Positions 25,601-33,577 of a stretch of DNA of 64,000 nucleotides are shown one piece after another. The number at the start of each line of letters is the position of its first letter. Position 1 is the first letter of the stretch. This DNA comes from UBA2357 sp041916775 (lineage in GTDB: Bacteria > Pseudomonadota > Gammaproteobacteria > Burkholderiales > Rhodocyclaceae): contig JAYRYZ010000020.1 of the NCBI GenBank assembly GCA_041916775.1, positions 1-64,000 of the forward strand, written 5' to 3'. Both the position numbers and the translations under genes were made by a program. The notes below the pieces were generated by a model, which saw only the letters and a list, made by a program, of their open reading frames with translations, was not told where the DNA came from and did not search any database.

Positions 25601-27837
25601 GCTTGTACGGTGAGCACGATGGCGCCGCCAGCAGCGGCGTTCAGCGCGGTCGTGTTGGCGACAGTGATCACACCGCTACCGGCGTTGATGGAGAGCGCGC
25701 CCGAGTCGTTGCCGGCGGTGATCGAGAAGGTGAGCGTCTGTCCTGCGTCCGGGTCGTTCCCATTGACGGTGCCCACGACGGTGCCGACCGCGCTGCCTTC
25801 ATCCACGTCGAAGGGGCCGCCGCTGGGCGCAGGCGCTTCGTTCACGTCGTCGATTCCGATGGTGATCGTGGCACTACCCGAACGTGCAGGAGAGCCGTTG
25901 TCCGTTGCCTCGACGGTGAGATCGTAGGTCGGTGTGGACTCATGATCGAGTTTGCTCGCGTCCGCCACGGTGATCGCCCCCGTGCTGCTCGCGATCGCGA
26001 ACACGCCATCCGTATTGCCTGCGCTGATCGTGTAGCTGAGACTCTGCGCCGGCGAATCGGCATCACTCGCGCTCACGGTGCCCACCGCCGCGCCATTCCC
26101 GCTGTTCTCTGAAATGGAGTAGGTCGCGGGTTGTACCACCGGGGCATCATTGACGTCGTTGAGGTTCACCGTGACGGTCGCGGTATCCGATAGCGCTGGG
26201 GTACCGGAGTCGGTGACCGTGACGGTGAGCGAGAAGCTGGGAGTGGTCTCGAAATCGAGTCCGGCCGCATCGGCGATGGCCAGCTTGCCGTTGTTGTCGA
26301 TCGAGAACACGTCGCCATCATCCCCTGCCGTGATCGCAAAGCTGAGGGTTTGTGGTGGCAGGTCCGCGTCGTTCGCGACCACGGTGCCCACCTCGGTGCC
26401 GGCGATACTGTGTTCGTCGATACCGAAGGTGGCGTCATCGATCGTCGGCGCCACATTGACGTCAGTCAGGGTGATCGTCACCGTGGCGTTGCCGCTCAAG
26501 GGCGGTGTGCCATTGTCGGTGATCTCCACGGTCAGTGAGAACACCGGGTTCGCGACCAGGTCGAGCGCAGAGGGCGTTGCGACGCTGATCGCGCCGCTGG
26601 CGGCGTCGATCTTGAACGCGGAGCCGGCATTGCCCGCGGTGATCACATAGCCGTGCGTCTGGCCGGCGTCCGGGTCGGCGGGGGGAATGGTGCCGACCGC
26701 AGTGTCCACTGCTGCGCCCTCGGCAACATTGAAACTGGCGGCAACCGGAGCAGGAGCCTCGTTCACATCCGTCACGTTCACCGTGATGGTGCCCGTGCCG
26801 GTGCGAGGTGGGATCAGGTTGTCGCTGACGCGCACGGCCAGCGTGTAGCTGGCGCTCGACTCATGGTCCAGTGCGGCGGAAGGCGCGACGCGGATCTCGC
26901 CCGAGGAAGAGTCGATCGTGAACATTCCGGACTCATTGCCTGCGCTGATCTCGAAGCTGTGATCGGTACCGCCACCGGGGTTGGAATAGGCGACGGTGCC
27001 GACCGGCGTCGCCGCTGCGCTGTTCTCCGGGACGCCGAACGTGCTGTCGGTCACGGCGATGCCCGGAGCGCCGAGTTGGGCGACGTCGATGCGAAAGAAC
27101 ATCTGCCCGGCTTCCCTCGCGCCAAAGCCCGCACGAATGTCAATGCCGTCGGTGCTCGTGTCGGATTCCGGGTCGGTGACCAGCGGTGTTTCGCCTACCC
27201 AGTCCCCCATCTGGCCATCCACCACGAACCCGGCTGCGATCAGCATGCCTGTGCTCGTGATCACCATGAACATCACGAGGGCTACACGGCCCGCAAGCTG
27301 AGGATGACGCAAGGCAAGCGCGACCACCGCCAGCGCGACCAGCATCACCCCCCAGCCACCCAGGCCCGGGATGGCGCTGGCGGCGGGCGGAAGTTCGACC
27401 GGTGCGCTGATGGTGAGATCGACCTCACCGTCACGGACGGCTGCGAACAGGATCGTCGCGGGGCGTCCGGCAACCGCCGGGATGAGCGCCTGGGACACCG
27501 CGAGTTCGATGACGTCCGCGGCGTTGAGCCCATTGTCGATCCCCAGGGGCTGACCGCCACCGATCAGCAGTGGCGCGGAGAACGCCGCACCCGCGCAGGA
27601 CGAGAAATGCACCGCATCGACGCTGGTCGGTGCAGCGACTTCGGCGACACGCGTGTCCAGCCTGTACTCGATACCCGGAGCGGACTGCCCGGGGGCAAGC
27701 GTGGCCTCGCAGCCAGTGGACGGATCGCCGTCGGCATCGATCAGGATCACGAAGTCGGCCGCCTCTGCCCGCGAGGTGACAGACAAAGCCCCGAAGAGGA
27801 TGGATACAAGCAGCAACAGGCGGTGTATCAGGCGCAT
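22696..27837 (-). CDS. Giant cadherin-repeat / beta-helix surface protein
   Basis: A 1713-residue exported protein. ATG at 27835-27837 follows an AAGGA site and starts a signal peptide (~1-26, ending RAEA). Residues ~27-150 form an unnamed domain. Residues ~156-203 hold an IPTL-like motif (IPGLGGWG) and hydrophobic stretches. Six cadherin repeats of ~101 residues (260-873) follow, each ending in a DVN(E/D)AP-type linker with calcium-binding acidic residues, then an Ig-like module (~874-968) and a right-handed beta-helix (~970-1680) of Asn/Ser/Thr-rich turns. It is the first gene of the operon with three tail-collar genes, so it is probably their surface partner or anchor. No catalytic motif is seen; adhesion is an inference from domain type. 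Confidence 0.88.
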   Translation of the reverse strand: MRLIHRLLLLVSILFGALSVTSRAEAADFVILIDADGDPSTGCEATLAPGQSAPGIEYRLDTRVAEVAAPTSVDAVHFSSCAGAAFSAPLLIGGGQPLGIDNGLNAADVIELAVSQALIPAVAGRPATILFAAVRDGEVDLTISAPVELPPAASAIPGLGGWGVMLVALAVVALALRHPQLAGRVALVMFMVITSTGMLIAAGFVVDGQMGDWVGETPLVTDPESDTSTDGIDIRAGFGAREAGQMFFRIDVAQLGAPGIAVTDSTFGVPENSAAATPVGTVAYSNPGGGTDHSFEISAGNESGMFTIDSSSGEIRVAPSAALDHESSASYTLAVRVSDNLIPPRTGTGTITVNVTDVNEAPAPVAASFNVAEGAAVDTAVGTIPPADPDAGQTHGYVITAGNAGSAFKIDAASGAISVATPSALDLVANPVFSLTVEITDNGTPPLSGNATVTITLTDVNVAPTIDDATFGIDEHSIAGTEVGTVVANDADLPPQTLSFAITAGDDGDVFSIDNNGKLAIADAAGLDFETTPSFSLTVTVTDSGTPALSDTATVTVNLNDVNDAPVVQPATYSISENSGNGAAVGTVSASDADSPAQSLSYTISAGNTDGVFAIASSTGAITVADASKLDHESTPTYDLTVEATDNGSPARSGSATITIGIDDVNEAPAPSGGPFDVDEGSAVGTVVGTVNGNDPDAGQTLTFSITAGNDSGALSINAGSGVITVANTTALNAAAGGAIVLTVQASDDASPPLSATGSITVNVLEVNGAPSISDASFSVAENSAVSTVVGTVSASDPDAGQTLSFAILSGNTGGTFAIASDGTITVANAAALDHETVTSFSLSVQVTDDGVPALSDTAVVDIAITNVNEAPLAAGASYAAHTNLGISVLPASGLLVGSSDPENDTVTVDSVGASTPAGALISANPDGSFNFTPPPGVTGEVSFDFTLCDDASTPACADGTATVTVAGPTVWFVDGGVTTDGNGTLTAPFKTLAGANTTADGDGDRVFVYSGTYSDGITLPNNARLIGQGMATPGGGSFDSVLGLGTIPTGTASRPTLDGITPVIGPVAITGTGTTVVRGVAIQSSSVTGLSASTTASLDIAETSVSATGAGAVNLSGTTGSVILSSTSSSGGTNNVRLNNVAGTVSLGTGTLSNASGTSFDVSGGTAGVSYAGDITNNAQRVVAVSSKTSGTVSLSGAISGTGSSQGIFLNSNTGATVAFSGPITLSTGANAAFTATGGGTVSATDTSSTLTTTTGTALNVANTSIGTGGLNFRSITSTSASANAGIVLQSTGTTAGLTVLGNSTAGSGGTISNKTGSCVTVSDSRALNLARMNLQSCGQHGLNASNLTGMTLTGLAISNNGNAADENGLHLQGLYGTVSVSGTSISGSATNNVFVSNNSGNLNMTVSGPNCRIEDNDATLGNDGILFSGDGTASMRIEVNNCVFDNNRGDHFQLTTSAVNSTQMIATFANNILTGISGNAGAGVTLSSAGDADVIALVSNNDISGAHASAISLYQAANSTASAAMDVTIANNLVGDAGISGSGSATGDGINIVRNGQGTLTVSLENNTIRQYSNVAGVYLASGDGVGTMNATLSGNTVTEPNVAAFATNGVHLNAGLIGSDTGTVCLNLVSNSVTGSGKNSFANEEDIRLRQRFQTKVFLPGYAGGATDTAGVRDFVIANNVGTPTASVANSGDAGAGYFNTATCPQPVTP

Positions 27838-28225
27838 GCGTTGAATTCCTTGTGACGTGAGAGGGAAGACGCATGCGGCTCCCCTCAATGTGCGCAAGCA
27901 CACGCACAAATGCTCTTTGAATCGATAGTGAGGCGGTCTCCGGACGACGTCCGCTCCCATCTGAAGAGCACGATTGCGAGATTCTATGTAAGAAATGTAA
28001 TTCATGGCGAATTTGATGATCATGACGATCAAACGCGCCGTTCTGTGCTGCGACGCAGGACGGGCCCGTGCGCAAGCCCGATGCCTCGGCGTTAGCCAGC
28101 AACAGACCGCTTGATGACGCAAGCGCAGCGGAGTCAGGTGTTGCTGTCATGTCTTGCCGGTTTCAATGTCAATCGGCTTGCGCTATCTTGCATAGCAGAC
28201 CTTTCCTGCTGGCAAGGAGTGATCG
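27838..28225. promoter_or_regulatory. Divergent leader between the giant surface protein and the diguanylate cyclase
   Basis: A 388-base gap without a credible gene, noticeably richer in A+T around 27970-28040. It holds two inverted repeats: TGTGCG/CGCACA (27889-27894 and 27903-27908), inside the likely 5' leader of the minus-strand operon, and TGATC-N5-GATCA (28017-28031). Either could be an operator. No clear -35/-10 pair could be fixed. The arrangement lets one regulator act on surface operon and diguanylate cyclase together. Confidence 0.35.
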
Positions 28226-29299
28226 GTGATTCGCCCCGACGATTCGACCCCCGAACGCGCGGCACGCCACTTGTGGTTCGCGCAGTGGGGAATCTCGCTT
28301 GGCTTGCTCGTGCACCTGATGCTGTTCGGGGTCGAGACCGCGCTTGGTGCCCACACGGCCGCCGGCGTCACGCTGGCGTGCGCGCTGGGTATGGCGGGGG
28401 CGGGCTGGTGCGCGCGACGTGGTGCTTTTCGGCTCACTGTCTTGATCGTCTGGGGGCTGGTCGTTATCCGTGAGCCTGTTGCGAGCGGCGATCTCGGCTG
28501 GGCGTCGGGGCAGGCGCTGTATTTCGCGGTGCTGCCACAGGTGCTGTTCCTCCATCTCGGACTTGGCATGCGTGCTCGTGTCGGCGCCACGCTGGCGCTG
28601 GTGGCGTGGATTCTGTGGCGCAGCGCGCATGCGTTCGACGCGCCGGCCCGGATCGCGCTCGAACCTCAGGTCGTGCATGGCTTGTTCGCGATGAATCTCG
28701 CGTTGGTGGTACTGATCGTTTCTGTGCTGGCCTTGCTCACCTTCGCGAGCGTGCGAAGGCTGGAGGCGGAGTTGTCGGATCTGGCTGCCACGGATGTACT
28801 GACCGGGTTGCCGAACCGCCGCAGCTTCAGCCTCGCGATGGAGGCGCTGGTGCGCGAGAGCAACCGCGACGGTACGCGCTTCGTGCTCGGCCTGCTGGAT
28901 GTGGATCACTTCAAGCGCATCAACGACGTTCACGGCCACAGCGTCGGCGACGAGGTGCTGATCCGCTGCGGCGCGGTCTTGCGCACCGACTTGAAGGCGG
29001 GCGACCGCGTGTTTCGCTGGGGTGGGGAGGAGTTTGCGATCGTTCTTCGCGACAGCGACCTCGAGCGGGCGCATATCGCGTGCGACAGGCTGCGGGCGCG
29101 GCTGCAGGACGAACTGTCGACCGTGCGTGAGGGCGTAACCCTGACCGTTACCGTCGGGCTGGCCCAATGGTCTCCGGGCGAATCGCTGGACGCGCTGTTC
29201 CGCCGTGCCGATGCGGCACTCTATGCCGGCAAGGACGCCGGCCGTGACCGGACCGTATCCGTTGCGGATGGTGGCGGGGTCGTCGCAATGTCGGCCTGA
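28226..29299 (+). CDS. Membrane diguanylate cyclase (GGDEF)
   Basis: A 357-residue protein starting at GTG 28226, placed by the AAGGAG site at 28214-28219. About six membrane helices occupy residues ~15-180. The GGDEF domain follows (residues ~190-350) with LTGLPNRRSF, DVDHFKRINDVHGH and an active-site GGEEF in FRWGGEEFAIVL. The inhibitory I-site is KxxD (KAGD) instead of RxxD, so product inhibition may be lost. The protein makes c-di-GMP, and sits between the surface-protein operon and the flagellar genes, both typical c-di-GMP outputs. Confidence 0.92.
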   Translation: MIRPDDSTPERAARHLWFAQWGISLGLLVHLMLFGVETALGAHTAAGVTLACALGMAGAGWCARRGAFRLTVLIVWGLVVIREPVASGDLGWASGQALYFAVLPQVLFLHLGLGMRARVGATLALVAWILWRSAHAFDAPARIALEPQVVHGLFAMNLALVVLIVSVLALLTFASVRRLEAELSDLAATDVLTGLPNRRSFSLAMEALVRESNRDGTRFVLGLLDVDHFKRINDVHGHSVGDEVLIRCGAVLRTDLKAGDRVFRWGGEEFAIVLRDSDLERAHIACDRLRARLQDELSTVREGVTLTVTVGLAQWSPGESLDALFRRADAALYAGKDAGRDRTVSVADGGGVVAMSA

Positions 29300-29407
29300 A
29301 CACAGCGGCCGGTCCGTCGAGCCAACACTCGAGCCGCAACCCGCAATCCGCAATCCGCAGATGCGACAGTCCGGCCGCCTCGGTGGGCTTGGGCAGTGGG
29401 TCGGCCG

Positions 29408-29875
29408 TCAGCCGCGGATTTTTCGCATCCGTTCCGCCGGCGTGATGATGTCGGTGAGGCGGATGCCGAACTTGTCGTTGACCACCACGACCTCGCCCTG
29501 GGCGATGAGCGTGCCGTTCACCAGCACGTCCATCGGCTCGCCCGCCAGGCCGTCGAGCTCGACCACCGAGCCGTGCGCAAGTTGCAGCAGGTTGCGGATC
29601 GAGAGTTTGGTACGCCCGAGCTCCACGGTGATCTGCACCGGGATGTCGAGGATCATGTCGAAGTCGCCGAGCGAGTTCGGCTTCGGTTCGGGGCCGCCGA
29701 AGTCGGGGAAGAGCTGGCTCGCGGGCTTCGCCTGGTAGGGCGATTCGCTTGCAGCTGCAGCCAGCTCGGCGGCGATGCGGGTGGCCTCGTCGTCCTGGCC
29801 GGAATCGGAGGCGGCCTGTTCCGCCATCGCGGCGGCCCAGTCGTCTTCGCTGATTTGGTCGTCGGTGTCAGCCAT
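29408..29875 (-). CDS. fliN: Flagellar motor switch protein FliN
   Basis: A 155-residue protein. ATG at 29873-29875 (MADTDDQ) overlaps the fliM stop by eight bases; a longer start at 29905 would run further into fliM. An acidic/Ala-rich N-terminal extension (~1-75) precedes the SpoA/FliN domain (DMILDIPVQITVELGRTKLSIRNLL, SVVELDGLAGEPMDVLVNG, GEVVVVNDKFGIRLTDI). FliN forms the bottom of the C-ring and helps dock FliH at the export gate. It is the last flagellar gene of this block: no fliO, P, Q or R follows. Confidence 0.95.
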   Translation of the reverse strand: MADTDDQISEDDWAAAMAEQAASDSGQDDEATRIAAELAAAASESPYQAKPASQLFPDFGGPEPKPNSLGDFDMILDIPVQITVELGRTKLSIRNLLQLAHGSVVELDGLAGEPMDVLVNGTLIAQGEVVVVNDKFGIRLTDIITPAERMRKIRG

Positions 29876-30875
29876 TTTGGGCTCCGGGGGGTGTGGGCTC
29901 GGCATCGCGTTCCGCGACGGTGCGCTCGACCTTGATCGAGTAGTGGCCGTTGCGGGTGCCGTATTGCACCTCGAGCACGGGGATGCCGTCGATCTCTGCG
30001 CTGAGCAGCTCGGGGACGTTGATCGGGATCACGTCGCCCACCTGCATGTTGACGATGTCGCGCAGCGTGAGCCGAGCGCTGCCGAGGTTGCAGACGAGCT
30101 CGACATCCGCGGTCTGCAACTGGCGGCCGAGCAGTTTGATCCAGCGGTTATCCTGGGTCAGGTGGTCGCTCTGCATGGTGGAATAGATCATGTCGCGGAT
30201 CGGTTCCATCATGGAGTAGGGGAAGCAGATGTGCATCTCCGCCTGCGCACCGCCGAGTTCGAGCGAGAAGGTCGTCGACACGACGATCTCCGACGGCGTT
30301 GCGATGTTGGCGAATTGCGAGTTCATCTCCGAGCGCACATACTCGAAATCGAGCTTGTACACCGGGCTCCAGGCGCGGCCGTACTCTGCGAAGACCACGC
30401 CCAGCATGCCTTGGATGATGCGCTGCTCGGTCGGCGTGAAGTCGCGCCCCTCGACCCGGGTGTGGAAGCGCCCGTCGCCGCCGAACATGTTGTCCACGAC
30501 CAGGAATACCAGATTCGGGTCGAACACGATCAGGCCGGTACCACGCAACGGCTTGGCCTGGATCAGGTTGAGGTTGGTCGGCACCACGAGGTTGCGCACG
30601 AATTCGCCGTACTTCTGTACCTTGATCGGCCCGACCGAGACCTCGATGCTGCGGTGCATGTAATTGAAGAGCCCGATGCGCAGGTAGCGCGCGAAGCGCT
30701 CGTTGATGAGCTCCATCGTGGGCATGCGCCCACGGACGATGCGCTCCTGCGTCGCGAGGTTGTAGGGGCGTACGCCGCCGGTGTCCTCTTCCTCGACCTC
30801 AGGCTCGTCCACCTCGCCGGTGACGCCCTTCAGCAAGGCATCGACTTCGTCCTGTGAGAGAAAGTCGGAAGACAT
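29868..30875 (-). CDS. fliM: Flagellar motor switch protein FliM
   Basis: A 335-residue C-ring protein. The N-terminal CheY-P-binding segment is intact (LSQDEVDALLKGV, residues 5-17). The middle CheC-like domain (~45-230) contains GGDGRFHTRVEGRDFTPTEQ, and the C-terminal SpoA domain (~245-320) includes LVCNLGSARLTLRDI and GDVIPINVP. It binds FliG and phosphorylated CheY to set rotation direction. It lies 18 bases after fliL and overlaps fliN. Confidence 0.96.
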   Translation of the reverse strand: MSSDFLSQDEVDALLKGVTGEVDEPEVEEEDTGGVRPYNLATQERIVRGRMPTMELINERFARYLRIGLFNYMHRSIEVSVGPIKVQKYGEFVRNLVVPTNLNLIQAKPLRGTGLIVFDPNLVFLVVDNMFGGDGRFHTRVEGRDFTPTEQRIIQGMLGVVFAEYGRAWSPVYKLDFEYVRSEMNSQFANIATPSEIVVSTTFSLELGGAQAEMHICFPYSMMEPIRDMIYSTMQSDHLTQDNRWIKLLGRQLQTADVELVCNLGSARLTLRDIVNMQVGDVIPINVPELLSAEIDGIPVLEVQYGTRNGHYSIKVERTVAERDAEPTPPGAQNG

Positions 30876-30893
30876 GGCAGCCGCCCCAGGTGC

Positions 30894-31472
30894 CTACTGG
30901 ATGATGAACGAGTTGAACAGCACCGCCTGGATCGGGCCAGTGGTGTTGCCGACGATCGGACGCGCGCCACCCTTGTTCGGGGGGAAACCCAGCACCTCGT
31001 TGATATCGTCCATGATCTTCTGTGCCAGCGCTTCCTGGCCTTCCGGCGTGGCCAGCTCGGAGGGCAACTTGCCGCGCAGGATGAGGTTGATGCGGTGACG
31101 GATCTCGGGCATGAAGCCCTTCAGCCCGTCGGCCAGCTTCGGGTCGGAGACCCGCAGCGCCATCACCACCTGCAGCAGGCGGTCGCCCTCGCCGGCGGCG
31201 AGATTGACGACGAAGGGGTCGAGCGCGACGAAGGTGGGTGGCTTGGAGAGGTCGACTGTGGCGGTGGCGGCCGGGGCTGGCTCAGCCGGTGCAGCGGCCG
31301 GGGCCGCGTGCTCGTCCTCCTTGCCGCCTTTCTTCAGCAGCAGCAGCGTCACGACGCCGATGCCGACCAAGAGCAGCACGATCACGACGATCAGAATGAT
31401 CACCAGCAGCTTCTTGCTCTTCTTGGGCGCTTCCGCGCCTTCGGCTGCGGGTGCTGCGGGGGCCTTGGCCAT
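30894..31472 (-). CDS. fliL: Flagellar basal-body-associated protein FliL
   Basis: A 192-residue inner-membrane protein. The N terminus is Ala/Lys-rich, one membrane helix covers residues ~22-46 (LLVIILIVVIVLLLVGIGVV), and an Ala/Pro-rich linker leads to the periplasmic FliL domain (residues ~80-192: FVALDPFVVNLAAGEGDRLLQV, ending VLFNSFIIQ). FliL surrounds the stator and raises torque or stator stability. It may have its own leader: an unusual nested hairpin lies just upstream at 31496-31558. Confidence 0.93.
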   Translation of the reverse strand: MAKAPAAPAAEGAEAPKKSKKLLVIILIVVIVLLLVGIGVVTLLLLKKGGKEDEHAAPAAAPAEPAPAATATVDLSKPPTFVALDPFVVNLAAGEGDRLLQVVMALRVSDPKLADGLKGFMPEIRHRINLILRGKLPSELATPEGQEALAQKIMDDINEVLGFPPNKGGARPIVGNTTGPIQAVLFNSFIIQ

Positions 31473-31495
31473 TTGATTCTCCTGTTACCTGACAT

Positions 31496-31558
31496 GAATT
31501 ATGAGGGGTGTCCACGCCTTGCCATGCGGGGAAAAGGCGCACGGAGTACCCCTAATTC
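31496..31558. repeat. Nested inverted repeat between fliK and fliL
   Basis: An outer stem pairs GAATT (31496-31500) and AGGGGT (31504-31509) with ACCCCT (31548-31553) and AATTC (31554-31558), leaving a three-base bulge. Inside it CGCCTT (31515-31520) pairs with AAGGCG (31534-31539). The ~63-base structure fills most of the 91-base fliK-fliL gap. It may be an RNA processing or stability element separating fliK from fliLMN. There is no strong T-tract on the minus strand. Confidence 0.5.
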
Positions 31559-31563
31559 ACCCG

Positions 31564-32943
31564 TCAGGCAAAGGTATCGACCAGACCGATCGCGCCGCTG
31601 CTGAAAACCTGGGACAAGGGACGCTCGAGCCCCTCGACCGCGGCCACCGCATCGGATCCGCCGCGTCGCGGGTTGCCACGGCCATCGGCCTGACCATCCC
31701 GCGCCTGCTGCTCGGGCGAGGTGCTCACGTCGGTCTGCCCGAGATTGATGCCGGCCTGCTGCAGCAATTCGCGCAGCCGGGGCATGGCCTGTTCCAGCGC
31801 CTCCCGGGCAGCCGGCGTCGCCGCGACGAACTGGGCCGTGGTCTGGTCGCCACTGACCTGTATCGATACCCCGAGTTTACCCAGACTTGGCGGTGTAAGC
31901 ACGAGTTCAGCGCGACTTTCGCCCCGGTTGGCCATCCAGATCAGCCGGTTTCCCACGTCTTCCGACCAGGCCTTGTGTCCGGCCGGGGTGAACACCGGCA
32001 GTTGCTGGACCGCCTGCGCTTCACTGCGACCGGTCCGGGCACCTTGCGCAAGCGCCGAGGCGGCGGCAAGTTCACCGCCTCCGGCAGTTGCTGTCGCCGC
32101 CTGGGGAGCCTGATTCTGTGCGGTGGCGCCCACCTGGGCGACGGTGGTCACCTGGGCCGCGCTGTTTGCCGCGGAGGGCTTCGCTTCCTTCGCTGCTGCG
32201 TCTGCAGCCTCAAGTGCAGCCGCGTCCGCTGTCGCAGCGTTTGCGTTCGCGCCCTCCATGCCAGCCTGCTGTGCGGCTGCGGGCAGGTTGACGAGTGCGC
32301 GTGCCGCGGCCTGCAACTCCTTGGGAAGCTTGTCGATCGCGGCCTCGATTTCCGCCCGCGTGGCGTCGAGGCCCTCGCCCGTCGCAAGCGCCTGACCATC
32401 GGTCGCTTCGGCGTCCGGGGGCGTGGCGGCTCCATTGGGTACCAAGGCAGCGTGCGTGGCGGCGAGGGCGGCAAGGATGGCGGATAGTTCGGCAAGGCTT
32501 GCCGGGTCGGTGCTTGCATCGGCGGCGGCGTTTGCCGTGCTGACTTCATCCGTCGGCGTGGCAGCAGGCTCGGCGGTTTCGCCCGTGGTGTCCGTGGTCT
32601 CCGTGGTGCCGTCGGCCTCTGCCTGGGCGTTCGCCCCGGAGCCGTTCGCCGCGCTAACGTCGCTCTTGTCACGGCTTGGCTCCGGACGCGCGGTGGATTC
32701 ATCCCGCGCCTGGGTCGATGCGGGCTGGCGCTCGGCCGTGCGCTGTGTGTCGCGGGCGGGTTCGCGGTTGGCCTGGGCTTGAGGCGGGCTTGCAGGTTCG
32801 CGTGAGGGGGCGCGGTGGGTTTGCTGCAGCATGCTGGAGAACGACGGGGCGTCTCCGCCGGCATCGTTGGTGCGCTGCAGGGCAGCAAGAATGTTCGTCG
32901 AAGCGGAGGACGCGGGCAATTTGCCGTTGAGCGGGCTGTACAT
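31564..32943 (-). CDS. fliK: Flagellar hook-length control protein FliK
   Basis: A 459-residue protein. Residues ~1-330 are an Ala/Thr/Pro-rich disordered ruler region (tracts such as AANGSGANAQAEADGTTETT). The C-terminal Flg_hook domain (~340-430) is well conserved: NRLIWMANRGESRAELVLTP, LGKLGVSIQVSGDQTTAQF, REALEQAMPRLRELLQQAGI. FliK measures the hook and switches the FlhB export gate from rod/hook to filament substrates. Length is typical. Confidence 0.92.
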   Translation of the reverse strand: MYSPLNGKLPASSASTNILAALQRTNDAGGDAPSFSSMLQQTHRAPSREPASPPQAQANREPARDTQRTAERQPASTQARDESTARPEPSRDKSDVSAANGSGANAQAEADGTTETTDTTGETAEPAATPTDEVSTANAAADASTDPASLAELSAILAALAATHAALVPNGAATPPDAEATDGQALATGEGLDATRAEIEAAIDKLPKELQAAARALVNLPAAAQQAGMEGANANAATADAAALEAADAAAKEAKPSAANSAAQVTTVAQVGATAQNQAPQAATATAGGGELAAASALAQGARTGRSEAQAVQQLPVFTPAGHKAWSEDVGNRLIWMANRGESRAELVLTPPSLGKLGVSIQVSGDQTTAQFVAATPAAREALEQAMPRLRELLQQAGINLGQTDVSTSPEQQARDGQADGRGNPRRGGSDAVAAVEGLERPLSQVFSSGAIGLVDTFA

Positions 32944-33004
32944 GGCTGGATTCCTGTGACGACAGTTTCGATGTCATCGCTGCAATACGCGTGCCATGCG
33001 CCGC

Positions 33005-33463
33005 TCAGTCGGCTCCCGTTTGCTCCTGGCGCTGGTGGTGACGGTTCGCGGAATGCTCGTCGAGCTGGCGTTGCTCCTGCTTGGCCTCGACCCGCGCCAC
33101 CTTCTGCTCGTGACGATGCTGCAAGGTATCGAAGGCCTTGAGGCGGTTGCGCTCGTGCATCCAGGCCTGCTTGCCCTGACTGGTGCGATTGCGCGACAGA
33201 TCGAGCTGCGCGGCCTGGAGGGCGATCGCCTCGTCGATCCGCGCGATGAAGGCGCTGTAGTTGCGCCAGGCTTCGGGCCCCATGCCTTCGCGAGCCGCAT
33301 CCTGAAAGCGGGCGTGATATTCGGCGCGATAGTTCTGCAGCATCTCGAGCTTGCGGCTGCCTTCGTTTTCGGCCGAGATCAATTCGCCGAGGCGACGGGT
33401 CGCATCGTCCAGGCGGGTCTGGCTGAGTTCGACGAGCGGTTTCAGCGGGAAGGCTTTGCTCAT
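33005..33463 (-). CDS. fliJ: Flagellar export chaperone FliJ
   Basis: A 152-residue, almost fully alpha-helical protein. The ATG at 33461-33463 (MSKAFPLKPLVEL) matches the usual FliJ start better than the ATG 36 bases upstream. The long coiled coil (~10-130: LDDATRRLGELISAENEG, AAQLDLSRNRTSQGKQAW) is the hallmark, and the tail is basic/Gln/His-rich. FliJ acts with FliI and FliH at the export gate, binding FlhA and escorting substrates. It sits between fliI and fliK in the standard order. Confidence 0.9.
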   Translation of the reverse strand: MSKAFPLKPLVELSQTRLDDATRRLGELISAENEGSRKLEMLQNYRAEYHARFQDAAREGMGPEAWRNYSAFIARIDEAIALQAAQLDLSRNRTSQGKQAWMHERNRLKAFDTLQHRHEQKVARVEAKQEQRQLDEHSANRHHQRQEQTGAD

Positions 33464-33577
33464 TCCTGATGGCCTGTGATTGCGCGTGTCATGGAGCACC
33501 CGAAATCCATTCTATCGCCTAAATCCGTCGAATCCGCGGAATTTTCCTCGCTCATGACATTTGTCACGTCAGGGAGG

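Noticed and set aside
22690..26112. 1140-residue open frame on the plus strand
   Set aside because: It is antisense to the cadherin-repeat gene, whose repetitive GC-biased codons keep the other strand open; the peptide has no recognisable domain and is full of Arg/Gly/Ala.
25000..27060. CRISPR-like or satellite repeats
   Set aside because: The periodic similarity of ~300 bases is that of cadherin domains in frame; units are too long and too diverged and there are no spacers.
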